A stretch of 64,000 bases of DNA from Fusobacterium ulcerans ATCC 49185 (GTDB taxonomy: Bacteria > Fusobacteriota > Fusobacteriia > Fusobacteriales > Fusobacteriaceae), in NCBI RefSeq assembly GCF_900683735.1, contig NZ_LR215979.1:434001-498000 (forward strand). Reading direction: 5' to 3'. This document shows, one piece after another, positions 8,633 through 16,776 of this stretch. Position 1 is the stretch's first letter. Each line of letters begins with the position of its first letter. Under the pieces are notes generated by a model. It did no database searches. It was not told the DNA's origin and saw only the letters and a list, made by a program, of their open reading frames with translations. Made by a program: the position numbers and the translations under genes.

Positions 8633-8661
8633 AGTATATGATAAATCTTTTTAAAAGTCAA
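8633..8661 (-). promoter_or_regulatory. sigma70-type promoter for the Trp leader
   Basis: On the minus strand, TTGACT (8661-8656), a 17-base spacer and TATACT (8638-8633). The -35 overlaps the pdxT stop codon. Transcription would begin near 8626, about 34 bases before the leader ATG. Confidence 0.75.
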
Positions 8662-9236
8662 CTACTTTTTATTTTTTTTATGATATCTAAAAAATATTCA
8701 TGAACAGAAGTATCATTAGTAAGCTCTGGATGAAAAGATACAGCTAACATATTCTTTTCTCTAACGGCAACTATATTTCCATTTACAGTTGCCAATATTT
8801 TAACTCCTTCTTTTGTATTTTCTACATAAGGAGCTCTGATAAATACCATTTTCACTTTTTTATCTATTCCTTTAAAATCTGCTTCTGTTTCAAAACTTCC
8901 AAGCTGTCTTCCATAAGCATTTCTTTTAACTTCTATTCCCATAACTCCTAAATGCACAACTTCACTGTTTGAAAGTTTTTCAGCAAGAAGTATCATCCCA
9001 GAACAAGTACCAAATACAGGAAGGCCATTTTTTATTTTTTCTCTGAGAAGTTTGAGAATATCAAAATCTCTTAAAAGTTTCCCCATAGCAGTACTTTCTC
9101 CACCAGGAAGAATTATACCATCTATATCTTCCAGCTGCTCTTTAGTTTTTAGCAGACAGTTATCTACATTTAGAGAGTCAAGGATGTTTTTATGCTCTTG
9201 GAAAGCTCCTTGGAGAGCTAAAATTCCTATTTTCAT
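8658..9236 (-). CDS. pdxT: pyridoxal 5'-phosphate synthase glutaminase subunit PdxT
   Basis: Releases ammonia from glutamine and channels it to PdxS in the deoxyxylulose-independent PLP pathway. 192 residues from ATG 9236. A TTG at 9245 is also in frame, but it lies inside the pdxS stop region and GAGG suits the ATG. Class I amidotransferase features: GGESTAMGKL near residue 45, nucleophile Cys in FGTCSGM near 78, and the His/Glu pair in SFHPEL near 170. The start is 2 bases after the pdxS stop, so the two form a tight operon. Confidence 0.95.
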   Translation of the reverse strand: MKIGILALQGAFQEHKNILDSLNVDNCLLKTKEQLEDIDGIILPGGESTAMGKLLRDFDILKLLREKIKNGLPVFGTCSGMILLAEKLSNSEVVHLGVMGIEVKRNAYGRQLGSFETEADFKGIDKKVKMVFIRAPYVENTKEGVKILATVNGNIVAVREKNMLAVSFHPELTNDTSVHEYFLDIIKKIKSS

Positions 9237-9238
9237 AA

Positions 9239-10114
9239 TTACCAACCTCTTTTAGCCATTTTCTCATCTTCAGCAAGGGAATAAACATTGATACCTACCA
9301 TTGCTTCTCCTAGATCTTCTGATATTTCAGCAAGAATTTTTGGGTCATTGTAATTTGTTACAGCTTTCACAATAGCAGCAGCTCTCTTTGCTGGGTCACC
9401 AGATTTGAATATTCCAGAACCAACAAAGACACCATCACATCCAAGCTGCATCATAAGAGCGGCATCAGCAGGAGTAGCTACACCACCAGCAGCAAAATTT
9501 ACAACAGGTAGTTTTCCATTATCATGTACATATTTTACTAAATCATATGGAGCTCCTAATTCCTTTGCAATATGATAAAGTTCAGATTCAGGAGAAGAAA
9601 CTACTTTTCTGATATCTTCATTTAGTGTTCTCATGTGTTTTACAGCTTCTATAACATCCCCAGTTCCAGGTTCTCCCTTAGTTCTTATCATACTTGCTCC
9701 TTCAGATATTCTTCTTAGAGCTTCTCCTAGATTTCTTGAACCACATACAAAAGGAACTTTGAACAATGTTTTGTCCACATGGAATCTATCATCAGCAGGA
9801 GTAAGAACCTCACTTTCATCAATATAATCTATTTCAAGAGCTTCAAGTATTTGAGCTTCTACAAAATGTCCTATTCTCACTTTAGCCATTACAGGAATAG
9901 AAACAGCAGCCTGTATCTCTTTTATCATTTTAGGATCAGACATTCTTGCTACTCCACCATTTTTTCTTATATCAGCAGGAACTCTTTCCAATGCCATAAC
10001 AGCACAAGCACCAGCTTCTTCTGCTATTTTAGCTTCAGCAGCTGTAGTTACATCCATTATTACTCCACCTTTTAACATTTGAGCTAAGTTTTTGTTTAAA
10101 TCATATCTTGACAT
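9239..10114 (-). CDS. pdxS: pyridoxal 5'-phosphate synthase subunit PdxS
   Basis: Lyase subunit that makes PLP from ribose 5-phosphate, glyceraldehyde 3-phosphate and PdxT-derived ammonia. 291 residues, an intact (beta/alpha)8 barrel. Seen: [20 protein letters not shown], catalytic Lys78 in [22 protein letters not shown], and the phosphate-binding [14 protein letters not shown] and [12 protein letters not shown] segments. RBS GGAGGG precedes the ATG. It is divergent from a MocR/PdxR-type regulator gene. Confidence 0.97.
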   Translation of the reverse strand: MSRYDLNKNLAQMLKGGVIMDVTTAAEAKIAEEAGACAVMALERVPADIRKNGGVARMSDPKMIKEIQAAVSIPVMAKVRIGHFVEAQILEALEIDYIDESEVLTPADDRFHVDKTLFKVPFVCGSRNLGEALRRISEGASMIRTKGEPGTGDVIEAVKHMRTLNEDIRKVVSSPESELYHIAKELGAPYDLVKYVHDNGKLPVVNFAAGGVATPADAALMMQLGCDGVFVGSGIFKSGDPAKRAAAIVKAVTNYNDPKILAEISEDLGEAMVGINVYSLAEDEKMAKRGW

Positions 10115-10283
10115 ATTCTTCCCTCCATATATTCATTGATTATTTTTTTGATTAATATTATAATAAGAGTATCGATACAATTTATTAAAAAATTAATTTT
10201 CTAATGATAGTATCACATAAAATATAAAATTATTCAATTCTAAAAATCACTAATTGTACCGTAACACTTTTATTGGAGGGGTA
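10115..10283. promoter_or_regulatory. pdxS / MocR divergent control region
   Basis: 169 bases between the two starts. It contains CGATACAATT at 10173-10182 and its near-copy in reverse orientation, CGGTACAATT (10261-10252). A weaker relative lies at 10206-10216 (minus strand GTGATACTATC). A TATAAT (minus strand, about 10157-10165) suits a pdxS -10, with no good -35 at the right distance, as expected for an activator-dependent promoter. Assignment to the neighbouring regulator is inference. Confidence 0.5.
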
Positions 10284-11672
10284 ATGAAAATAGAGTTATC
10301 TACAGAGAATGGAGAAAAAATATATCTTCAGCTTTATTACAAATTAAAGGAATTAATAGAAAATGGAGAGATAAAAGGGAAAATATTCTCTATAAGGGAG
10401 CTTGCTAAGAATTTAGGAGTGAGTATTTCAACAGTAGTAAAAGCATATGAACAGCTGGAAAAAAATGGATATATATACCTTCGTGGAGGAAGCGGAGCTT
10501 ATGTAAAATACAACAGAGAAAAAAAATTTTATCTGGAAGACCATATGGAAAATGAAATATTTAAATATGGTTACTTTAATTCTGAATACAGGATAGATTT
10601 TTCTACTGCATCACCAAATGCTGATTTTTTTCCTATTGAAGAATTAAAAAAAGCAATTAACTACGTTTTAGACAGAGATGGTGGAAAAGCTCTTCTTTAT
10701 GAAAATCCGCAAGGTTATCTTGAACTTCGTAAAACTATAAAAAGAGAATTGAAACATGAAGGCATAGATATAGAAACAAAAGATATTCAAATAATGTCAG
10801 GAGCTCAACAAGGGATAGATATATTGAGTAAATCATTAATATATCCAGGAGATATTGTAGTGACAGAAGATCCAGCATATAAAGGTGCTATTGTAAGTTT
10901 TAGAAATAATGGAGCAAAAGTAGAAAGAATACCTATGAAAAAAGATGGACTTGATATAAAAGAATTGGAAAAGATTCTGAAAAGAGATAAAATAAAATTT
11001 ATATATACAGCAGCTACTTTTCATAATCCAACTGGAATATCGATATCAGAAAAAAAGAGAATTGAACTTTTGAAATTAGCTGAAAAGTATGATTTTTATA
11101 TTATAGAAGATGACTGCAGTTCAGATATATATTTCGATAATAAAAAAATAAAAAGTATAAAAAGTTATGATAAAAATAAGAAAGTGATATATATAAAAAG
11201 TTATTCTAAAGTTTTTATGCCTGGTTTCAGGCTTGGATTTATGATAGCTCCAGAAAAAATAGCAAATTCTGTATTAGCAGGAAAATATTCCAGTGATATA
11301 TCTAACTCAGGACTGAATCAAAGAGTTTTTCAATATTTTCTAGAAAATGGTATTTGGAATAAACATATAGAAAAATCTAGAAAAGAATTTCATAAAAAGC
11401 AAAAATATATGTATAGTAGACTAAAGAAAATAGAAAATATAAAAATCAACAAACCAAAGGGTGGAATGTGTTTCTGGATAGAGCTTCCAAAGGAAATAAC
11501 AGGTGAAGCTGTATATATGAAACTGGCTAAAAGAGGAGTAGGAATACTTCCAGGAGTGGTTTTTTCTGAAAAATCATATAACTATATAAGATTGAGTTTT
11601 GCTCAGTGTAATGAAAAAGAGATAGATGAGGGAATAGAAATATTGGAAAAAGTAATTGATGAATTGAGATGA
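10284..11672 (+). CDS. pdxR: MocR/GntR-family aminotransferase-like regulator, probable PdxR
   Basis: 462 residues. An N-terminal GntR winged helix (about 1-75; IRELAKNLGVSISTVVKAYEQLEKNGYI) is fused to a fold-type I aminotransferase domain that binds PLP as effector. The PLP-lysine lies in YIKSYSKVFMPGFRLGF near residue 310, and TFHNPTGISI is the usual Asn/Pro block. ATG 10284 has RBS GGAGGGG; the ORF start at 10254 has none. Divergent placement next to pdxST is the classical PdxR arrangement, where the protein activates pdxST when PLP is low. Function by context and family; not shown directly. Confidence 0.85.
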   Translation: MKIELSTENGEKIYLQLYYKLKELIENGEIKGKIFSIRELAKNLGVSISTVVKAYEQLEKNGYIYLRGGSGAYVKYNREKKFYLEDHMENEIFKYGYFNSEYRIDFSTASPNADFFPIEELKKAINYVLDRDGGKALLYENPQGYLELRKTIKRELKHEGIDIETKDIQIMSGAQQGIDILSKSLIYPGDIVVTEDPAYKGAIVSFRNNGAKVERIPMKKDGLDIKELEKILKRDKIKFIYTAATFHNPTGISISEKKRIELLKLAEKYDFYIIEDDCSSDIYFDNKKIKSIKSYDKNKKVIYIKSYSKVFMPGFRLGFMIAPEKIANSVLAGKYSSDISNSGLNQRVFQYFLENGIWNKHIEKSRKEFHKKQKYMYSRLKKIENIKINKPKGGMCFWIELPKEITGEAVYMKLAKRGVGILPGVVFSEKSYNYIRLSFAQCNEKEIDEGIEILEKVIDELR

Positions 11673-11685
11673 GGAGAAGAGAATT

Positions 11686-11787
11686 ATGTTTAACAGAAAA
11701 GATGGAAATGTAAAAAGAATAAAGATAAAACTGGTGATATTAGCTGTTTTGGTGGTAATAGCTTTTGGAATGAAATATTTTAGATAA
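11686..11787 (+). CDS. small 33-residue single-pass membrane protein
   Basis: A short ORF, basic N-terminus (MFNRKDGNVKRIKIK) followed by one hydrophobic helix (LVILAVLVVIAFGM) and a basic end. RBS GAGGAG lies 9 bases before the ATG, and it starts 13 bases after the regulator's stop, so it is co-transcribed. A terminator follows at once. No family recognised. Confidence 0.55.
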   Translation: MFNRKDGNVKRIKIKLVILAVLVVIAFGMKYFR

Positions 11788-11791
11788 AATA

Positions 11792-11848
11792 AAAAGAGAG
11801 ATACCTCTAAAATTATATTTCTATTAATAAGGTAATCTCTCTTTATTT
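11792..11848. terminator. bidirectional terminator
   Basis: AAAGAGAGATACCT pairs with AGGTAATCTCTCTTT, with T-rich sequence on both outer sides. It separates the PdxR-type operon from the convergent EI24-type gene. Confidence 0.8.
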
Positions 11849-11851
11849 TTA

Positions 11852-12607
11852 TTAATCTATTACTTCTGGAAATTTATCTCTTTCTATCAGTTCCAGAGTT
11901 ACTTTAGTAGTAGCTACGCAAGTAATAAGGGGAGCTAGAAATATCCCAATGAAGGGGATGAAAAATAGAAGAGTAAATATACTTCCACATAGAAGAGAGT
12001 AAAATCTCTTCTTTTTTAAAAATTCAAGACTTTCTTTAGGAGAAAATTCATATCTTTCTAAAGTATAGTCCATAAATGAAAATCCTGTAAAATATCCCTG
12101 AAGCAAAAATATAAGTAGAGGAATAGATAAATTTATAGGAAAAACAAAGCTCAACAGCATGATAATACATGTTCCAACAAGCTGTTTAATAAAGCTTCTA
12201 AACCCTACTTCAGCCCCTCTCATTAAAAATCTCATATTATCTTTAATTGTAAAATCATATTTTTTTCCTGTAAGGTGACTGTCTACTCTTTCAGAAACAT
12301 ATCCAAGTATTGGAGATAAGAGCAGTAACAGTAATGATTTATATACAAGATAGTAGAGAAAAACTGCTACTACCCATATTAGTATTCTGATAAGAATAGA
12401 TACTAAAGCATGATATTTTTCTAATTCGAATATTGATTCTAAAGAACTCATTATTCCAAATGAAAGTAAATTTGCTAAGAATATCAAGACTACAAATAAG
12501 AAAATACCAATGATTCCTGGCAGAAAATAATATTTTTTTAATTTAGCTTCATTAATGATTCTAAAAGAATCTGAAAAAGAAGCCAGTACAAGTTTTATAC
12601 TTTTCAT
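11852..12607 (-). CDS. EI24/CysZ-type multi-pass membrane protein
   Basis: 251 residues with about five hydrophobic segments. The N-terminal SFSDSFRIINEAKLKKYYFLPG and the C-terminal ...FIPFIGIFLAPLITCVATTKV pattern, ending in a short soluble tail, match the EI24 domain (PF07264), which includes the sulfate permease CysZ. No sulfate-assimilation gene is adjacent, so the transport substrate is not assigned. RBS AGGAGA precedes the ATG. It lies 16 bases after the histidine phosphatase gene and is likely co-transcribed with it. Confidence 0.7.
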   Translation of the reverse strand: MKSIKLVLASFSDSFRIINEAKLKKYYFLPGIIGIFLFVVLIFLANLLSFGIMSSLESIFELEKYHALVSILIRILIWVVAVFLYYLVYKSLLLLLLSPILGYVSERVDSHLTGKKYDFTIKDNMRFLMRGAEVGFRSFIKQLVGTCIIMLLSFVFPINLSIPLLIFLLQGYFTGFSFMDYTLERYEFSPKESLEFLKKKRFYSLLCGSIFTLLFFIPFIGIFLAPLITCVATTKVTLELIERDKFPEVID

Positions 12608-12623
12608 AATTTAATCTCCTGTG

Positions 12624-13238
12624 TTAGTCCAAATGTGATGTATCAGAAAAAACTTCTATATTAAATTTTCCATCTTTATATTTTACAATTGAAACACTTG
12701 TATTTTGTGGAACTTTAGCAGCTCCTAATTCATCCATTCTTTCTTTTGCTATGATATGAAATAAGGCTTTTAGAGTTACTCCATGAGTAACAACAACAAC
12801 CCTATCATTGTCATTAAGATACGATAAAAGTTTATCTAATCCTTTTTTTACTCTTTCTATTACTTCATAATAGTTTTCTCCATGATAAACTTTTGGATCG
12901 TAATCTACAGGATTATTAAAAAAGTCATAAAATTCTTTTGGATATTTTTCTTCAAATTCTGAACGAGGTACACCCTCAATATCTCCCATAGAGATTTCTT
13001 TGAATTCATCTATAAATTTTATTTTCTGTTTTCTATCTCCCATAATTATTTTTGTTGTTTGGATAGTTCTCCCCATAGGAGATGAATAAAAATCTGTAAA
13101 CTTAACATCTTTAAGTTTTGCTGAAAGTTTTTCTGCCTGAGATATCCCTAGTTCTGTAAGTGGAGAATCAGAACTTCCCTGAAATATTTTCAAAGTATTC
13201 CATAGTGTTTCTCCATGTCTGATAAAATAAATTTCCAT
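12624..13238 (-). CDS. histidine phosphatase family protein (phosphoglycerate mutase superfamily)
   Basis: 204 residues. The catalytic RHGET motif is at residues 7-11 (phospho-accepting His8), YSSPMGRTIQT carries the second Arg, EISMGDIEG holds the acid, and VTHGVTLKAL near 150 gives the second His. These are cofactor-independent-type phosphatases such as CobC/GpmB relatives; the substrate cannot be told. It lies between the M48 lipoprotein and the EI24 gene, all minus strand. Confidence 0.85.
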   Translation of the reverse strand: MEIYFIRHGETLWNTLKIFQGSSDSPLTELGISQAEKLSAKLKDVKFTDFYSSPMGRTIQTTKIIMGDRKQKIKFIDEFKEISMGDIEGVPRSEFEEKYPKEFYDFFNNPVDYDPKVYHGENYYEVIERVKKGLDKLLSYLNDNDRVVVVTHGVTLKALFHIIAKERMDELGAAKVPQNTSVSIVKYKDGKFNIEVFSDTSHLD

Positions 13239-13267
13239 TTGTTTATATTTCCCTTCTTAAAATTTTT

Positions 13268-14044
13268 TTATTTTTTTACATTTAAAAATGTAGGACTTTT
13301 CAAGAACTTTTTGATATTTTCTATTCTAGTTTTGTCATTAGGGTGAGTACTTAAAAATTCAGGTGATTGTTTTCCACCACTTGCAGCTGACATTCTTTCC
13401 CAGAAAGTAAGCGCATAACTAGGATTATATCCAGCAAGCTTCATAAAGATAAGTCCAAGCTCATCAGCTTCAGTTTCCTGTTTTCTACTGTATCCAAGCA
13501 TAACTAGATTAGAGGCACTTCCATAAAGTTCCTGTGGAACTCCAAATGCAACTTGGAGAACTGCTCCTACTCCACCTTGTACCATACTTTGACTTTGTTG
13601 TTCTCTGCTATGTTCTGCTATTGCATGGGCAATTTCATGTGACATAACTACTGCAATTCCCTGTTCACCTTTTGTATAAGGAAGAATACCAGTATAGAAA
13701 GCAACTTTACCACCAGGCATACACCAAGCATTAGGAGTATCATCTTTTATAAGATTAAATTCCCATTGGTATTTAACTTTAGATGTTCTTTGTTCAGGAT
13801 GTAGTTCAAAATATTTCTCTACAGCTTTGGCAATATTGTTTCCAACTTTTTTTACAAGCTTAGCATCATTATTATTCAATACAGTACTTTGTTTCATGAC
13901 TTGAGCATATTGAGTATAACTGTTTTGGATAGTTTCTTCTTCATTTACTAAAAGAAGCTGTTTTCTTCCAGTAATAGGAGTACTAGAACACGAGATAAGG
14001 AAAAGAGCCAAAAATACCACTGATAAAACCTTTTTCATTTTCAT
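13268..14044 (-). CDS. M48 family metalloprotease, lipoprotein
   Basis: Zinc metalloprotease of the Loi/YcaL type acting in the periplasm, probably in outer-membrane protein quality control. 258 residues. Signal peptide with lipobox LISC (Cys at residue 19), then the GRKQLLLV block common to these proteins. The zinc site HEIAH is near residue 137, with the third ligand in ETEADELGL near 190. No transmembrane domain other than the signal. RBS GGAGGG precedes the ATG; an alternative ATG two codons in is possible. Confidence 0.9.
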   Translation of the reverse strand: MKMKKVLSVVFLALFLISCSSTPITGRKQLLLVNEEETIQNSYTQYAQVMKQSTVLNNNDAKLVKKVGNNIAKAVEKYFELHPEQRTSKVKYQWEFNLIKDDTPNAWCMPGGKVAFYTGILPYTKGEQGIAVVMSHEIAHAIAEHSREQQSQSMVQGGVGAVLQVAFGVPQELYGSASNLVMLGYSRKQETEADELGLIFMKLAGYNPSYALTFWERMSAASGGKQSPEFLSTHPNDKTRIENIKKFLKSPTFLNVKK

Positions 14045-14078
14045 AAAATCCCTCCGATGTAAATATGATATTTTTTCT

Positions 14079-14107
14079 TTGAATATTCTTTTATTTTTAG
14101 GTATAAT
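14079..14107 (+). promoter_or_regulatory. sigma70-type promoter for kdsB
   Basis: TTGAAT (14079-14084), 17-base spacer, TATAAT (14102-14107). It is correctly placed for the kdsB start at 14155. Confidence 0.75.
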
Positions 14108-14154
14108 AAGAATATTGATACTTTTATTTTACACAATTTGAAGGAGGATGTAAA

Positions 14155-14895
14155 TTGAAATTTTTAGGAGTTATACCATCGAGATATGCCTCAACAAGAT
14201 TAGAGGGAAAACCATTGAAGGATATATGTGGACATACAATGGTAGAATGGGTATATAGAAGAGCTCTTTTATCAAAACTAGATAATGTGGTAATTGCAAC
14301 AGATGATGAAAAAATAATAAAAGAAGTAAAATCTTTTGGTGGAAATGTTATTATGACAAGAAAAGATCATATCAATGGAACAAGCAGAATAGCAGAAGTT
14401 TGTAAAACATATTCTGACTATGATGTTATTGTAAATATTCAAGGTGATGAGCCTTTAATAGAACCTGAGATGATAAATTCCATAATTGATTCATTTTTAA
14501 AAGATAAATCTATTGTTATGAGTACACTAAAACATAAATTAAATACTATGGAAGAAATAGAAAATCCAAATTTTGTAAAAGTAGTTACTGATAAAAATGA
14601 TTTTGCAATATATTTTTCGAGAAGTGTGGTTCCTTATCCAAGAAATCTGGATTTAAAAAATTATTATAAGCATATAGGAATATATGGATATAAAAGAGAT
14701 TTTGTAATGGAATATTCGAAAATGGAATCTACTCCTTTAGAACTTTCAGAATCTTTGGAACAGCTTAGAGTATTAGAAAATGGATATAAAATAAAAGTTA
14801 TAGAAACTCCATATAAAATAATAGGTGTAGATACTCAAGAAGAACTGGATAAAGTTAGAAAGTACATCACAGAACATAATATAAAAATAAAATAA
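14155..14895 (+). CDS. kdsB: 3-deoxy-manno-octulosonate cytidylyltransferase
   Basis: Activates Kdo with CTP to form CMP-Kdo for lipopolysaccharide inner core, which supports a Gram-negative envelope. 246 residues. Seen: the N-terminal nucleotide-binding VIPSRYASTRLEGKPL, TRKDHINGTSRIAEV, NIQGDEPLIEPE and the C-terminal HIGIYGYKRDF and ESLEQLRVLENGYKI blocks. The start codon is TTG: AAGGAGG (14141-14147) lies 7 bases before it, and the nearby ATG at 14148 is out of frame. Confidence 0.95.
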   Translation: MKFLGVIPSRYASTRLEGKPLKDICGHTMVEWVYRRALLSKLDNVVIATDDEKIIKEVKSFGGNVIMTRKDHINGTSRIAEVCKTYSDYDVIVNIQGDEPLIEPEMINSIIDSFLKDKSIVMSTLKHKLNTMEEIENPNFVKVVTDKNDFAIYFSRSVVPYPRNLDLKNYYKHIGIYGYKRDFVMEYSKMESTPLELSESLEQLRVLENGYKIKVIETPYKIIGVDTQEELDKVRKYITEHNIKIK

Positions 14896-14919
14896 CATCA
14901 TTCAGGGGGAACAAAATTT

Positions 14920-16527
14920 ATGAAAAAAAATTTAAGTAAAATATTTCTTGTAGTACTAATGGCTGTCTATATAGCTGGGTGTAGTTCTACACCTACTAAG
15001 AAACCTTCTTCTAGAGGAGGTTTTGGTGGTATATTTACAAGCTCAAAACCGCAAAAGGCACAGCATACAGATGCTGACTATGAGTTAGACTATAGTTTCT
15101 TTAAAGAAAAAGGACTTCCAATTCCTGATAATTTTAAAGGAAAATCTGTTGAATATCTAGTACCAGGAAATGATGTATTAAAAGAACATGGATACAGTTT
15201 CTTTAAAAAATATAATGAAAAAGAGATGCTTAAGTTTTTTAAAGATACAACTATAACAGGATATGGTTCAAATTCTAATTATTGGAGATGGAAGATAACA
15301 TTTACTGAAAAGGAGTTAATGAATTCAGCAGCTCGTAATTTACCTATGGTATATAAAGTAAGACCAAGGGATGTGATGACATTAAGCAATGGAGAATGGA
15401 AATCCCTCCCTATAACTGCAGCAACAGTTGGAGAAGTAAAAAATGTAGAAGTAGCTGCAAGAGGAAGATCAGGAGTAATAACTTATCTGTTGGTAACTAC
15501 TAATAAAAATAAATTTCTAGTATCTAAAGAATTAAATGTAAGAAAGCTTCTTACTGCAGATAAAAATAGTACCAAAACTAATAGAACTATTCCTCTTTAT
15601 GGAACAAAAGGTGGAACTGAAAGTTATAACTTAAAAGCTTTAAGAAATAATATAACTCTTTTACCATCAGCTTATTTTGCTATAGAAAAAAGTTCTGGAA
15701 ATATAACTTTATATGGTGGAGGAAATGGTCATGGAGTAGGTATGCCCCAATGGACAGCATATGATTTAACTAAAAATTATAATTATTCATATAAAGATGT
15801 ATTAAAAAGATATTATCCTAATACTGATATAAAAAATATGTATAGCATGAAGGGTGTGGATAAAAATATCAGAGTTGGAATAAGCAACAGTAATGGTGGA
15901 TTAGATCATACAAGAGTTGCTCTTCATAGTGGAGGAAAATTAAAAATAATAGGGTCAGGATTTAAAATAGATGTACCTGTAAGACAAAAAATAGAGGTTA
16001 TAAATGAAGGGAAAAAACTTTCTATAAAAGTAAATGGAAAACAAAGAGTAAAAACTGTTAATCCAGTAGTAGTTGAAGGGACTGGATATTATATCACTCT
16101 AGAAGGAATAAAAAAGGTACATACAACAAATCCTAACTATCGTGGAACTATAGAATTAAAACCTTCAAGAACTGCCAGCAGAGGTATCAGAATAATAAAT
16201 GAAATCTATATGGAAGATTATCTAAAACAGGTAGTTCCTAGTGAAATGCCACAAAGTTTTGGAGTAGAAGCTCTTAAAGCTCAAGCAGTTGCAGCTAGAA
16301 CTTATGCATTAAGTGATTATTTGAAATTTAGATATAAAAATGAAGGATTTCATGTAAAAGATACTACTGAAAGTCAGGTGTATAATAATCAGGTTGAAAA
16401 CGATGATGCAAAAGAAGCTATTGAGAGTACAAAAGGAAAAGTTTTAATGCATGGAGATAATCCAGTAGATGCAAAGTATTTTTCTACATCAGGAGGATTT
16501 ACTGAAGCAGCAAATTATGTATGGTAA
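14920..16527 (+). CDS. SpoIID/LytB-domain lipoprotein with halves in reversed order
   Basis: 535 residues, lipobox VYIAGC (Cys21), so anchored in the outer or inner membrane. SpoIID-type proteins are lytic transglycosylases acting on denuded glycan. The canonical C-terminal block GHGVGMPQW (270-278) followed by YKDVLKRYYPNTDI comes first. The canonical N-terminal half follows: IRVGIS (317-322), YRG (407-409), PSEMPQSF (440-447) with the catalytic Glu, LKAQAVAARTYAL, and FSTSGGFTEAANYVW at the extreme C-terminus (521-535). In B. subtilis SpoIID the order is the opposite. The protein stops exactly where the canonical first half ends. A terminator follows. Confidence 0.8.
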   Translation: MKKNLSKIFLVVLMAVYIAGCSSTPTKKPSSRGGFGGIFTSSKPQKAQHTDADYELDYSFFKEKGLPIPDNFKGKSVEYLVPGNDVLKEHGYSFFKKYNEKEMLKFFKDTTITGYGSNSNYWRWKITFTEKELMNSAARNLPMVYKVRPRDVMTLSNGEWKSLPITAATVGEVKNVEVAARGRSGVITYLLVTTNKNKFLVSKELNVRKLLTADKNSTKTNRTIPLYGTKGGTESYNLKALRNNITLLPSAYFAIEKSSGNITLYGGGNGHGVGMPQWTAYDLTKNYNYSYKDVLKRYYPNTDIKNMYSMKGVDKNIRVGISNSNGGLDHTRVALHSGGKLKIIGSGFKIDVPVRQKIEVINEGKKLSIKVNGKQRVKTVNPVVVEGTGYYITLEGIKKVHTTNPNYRGTIELKPSRTASRGIRIINEIYMEDYLKQVVPSEMPQSFGVEALKAQAVAARTYALSDYLKFRYKNEGFHVKDTTESQVYNNQVENDDAKEAIESTKGKVLMHGDNPVDAKYFSTSGGFTEAANYVW

Positions 16528-16595
16528 TCTTTCTGAGAGTACCACCATAAAGAAATAAGAATAAAGCAACTAGCAAAGAAAATATGACAATAAAA

Positions 16596-16630
16596 ATAGG
16601 CTATCCTTACTAAAGATAGCCCATTTTTAT
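16596..16630. terminator. bidirectional terminator
   Basis: GGCTATC (16599-16605) pairs with GATAGCC (16615-16621), extended by A-rich and T-rich flanks. It could end both the SpoIID-type transcript and the convergent gene ending at 16777. The rest of the 249-base gap (16528-16776) shows no gene or recognisable site. Confidence 0.7.
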
Positions 16631-16776
16631 TTAAAGAAATAAAGCAAAGCCACATTTTTGCTTATTTTTAGAATTTTAAGAAAATATTTAGAATTTATGA
16701 ACAACTTCTAGGAATGGATAAATGAATGCTGCTAGTCATATACTTGGCCTGTCAGTGGATATACCAAAAGTATTAC

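Noticed and set aside
14920-16527. SpoIID-type gene as a truncated pseudogene
   Set aside because: The missing C-terminal motifs were found in the N-terminal half, so reversed order explains the early stop better than truncation.
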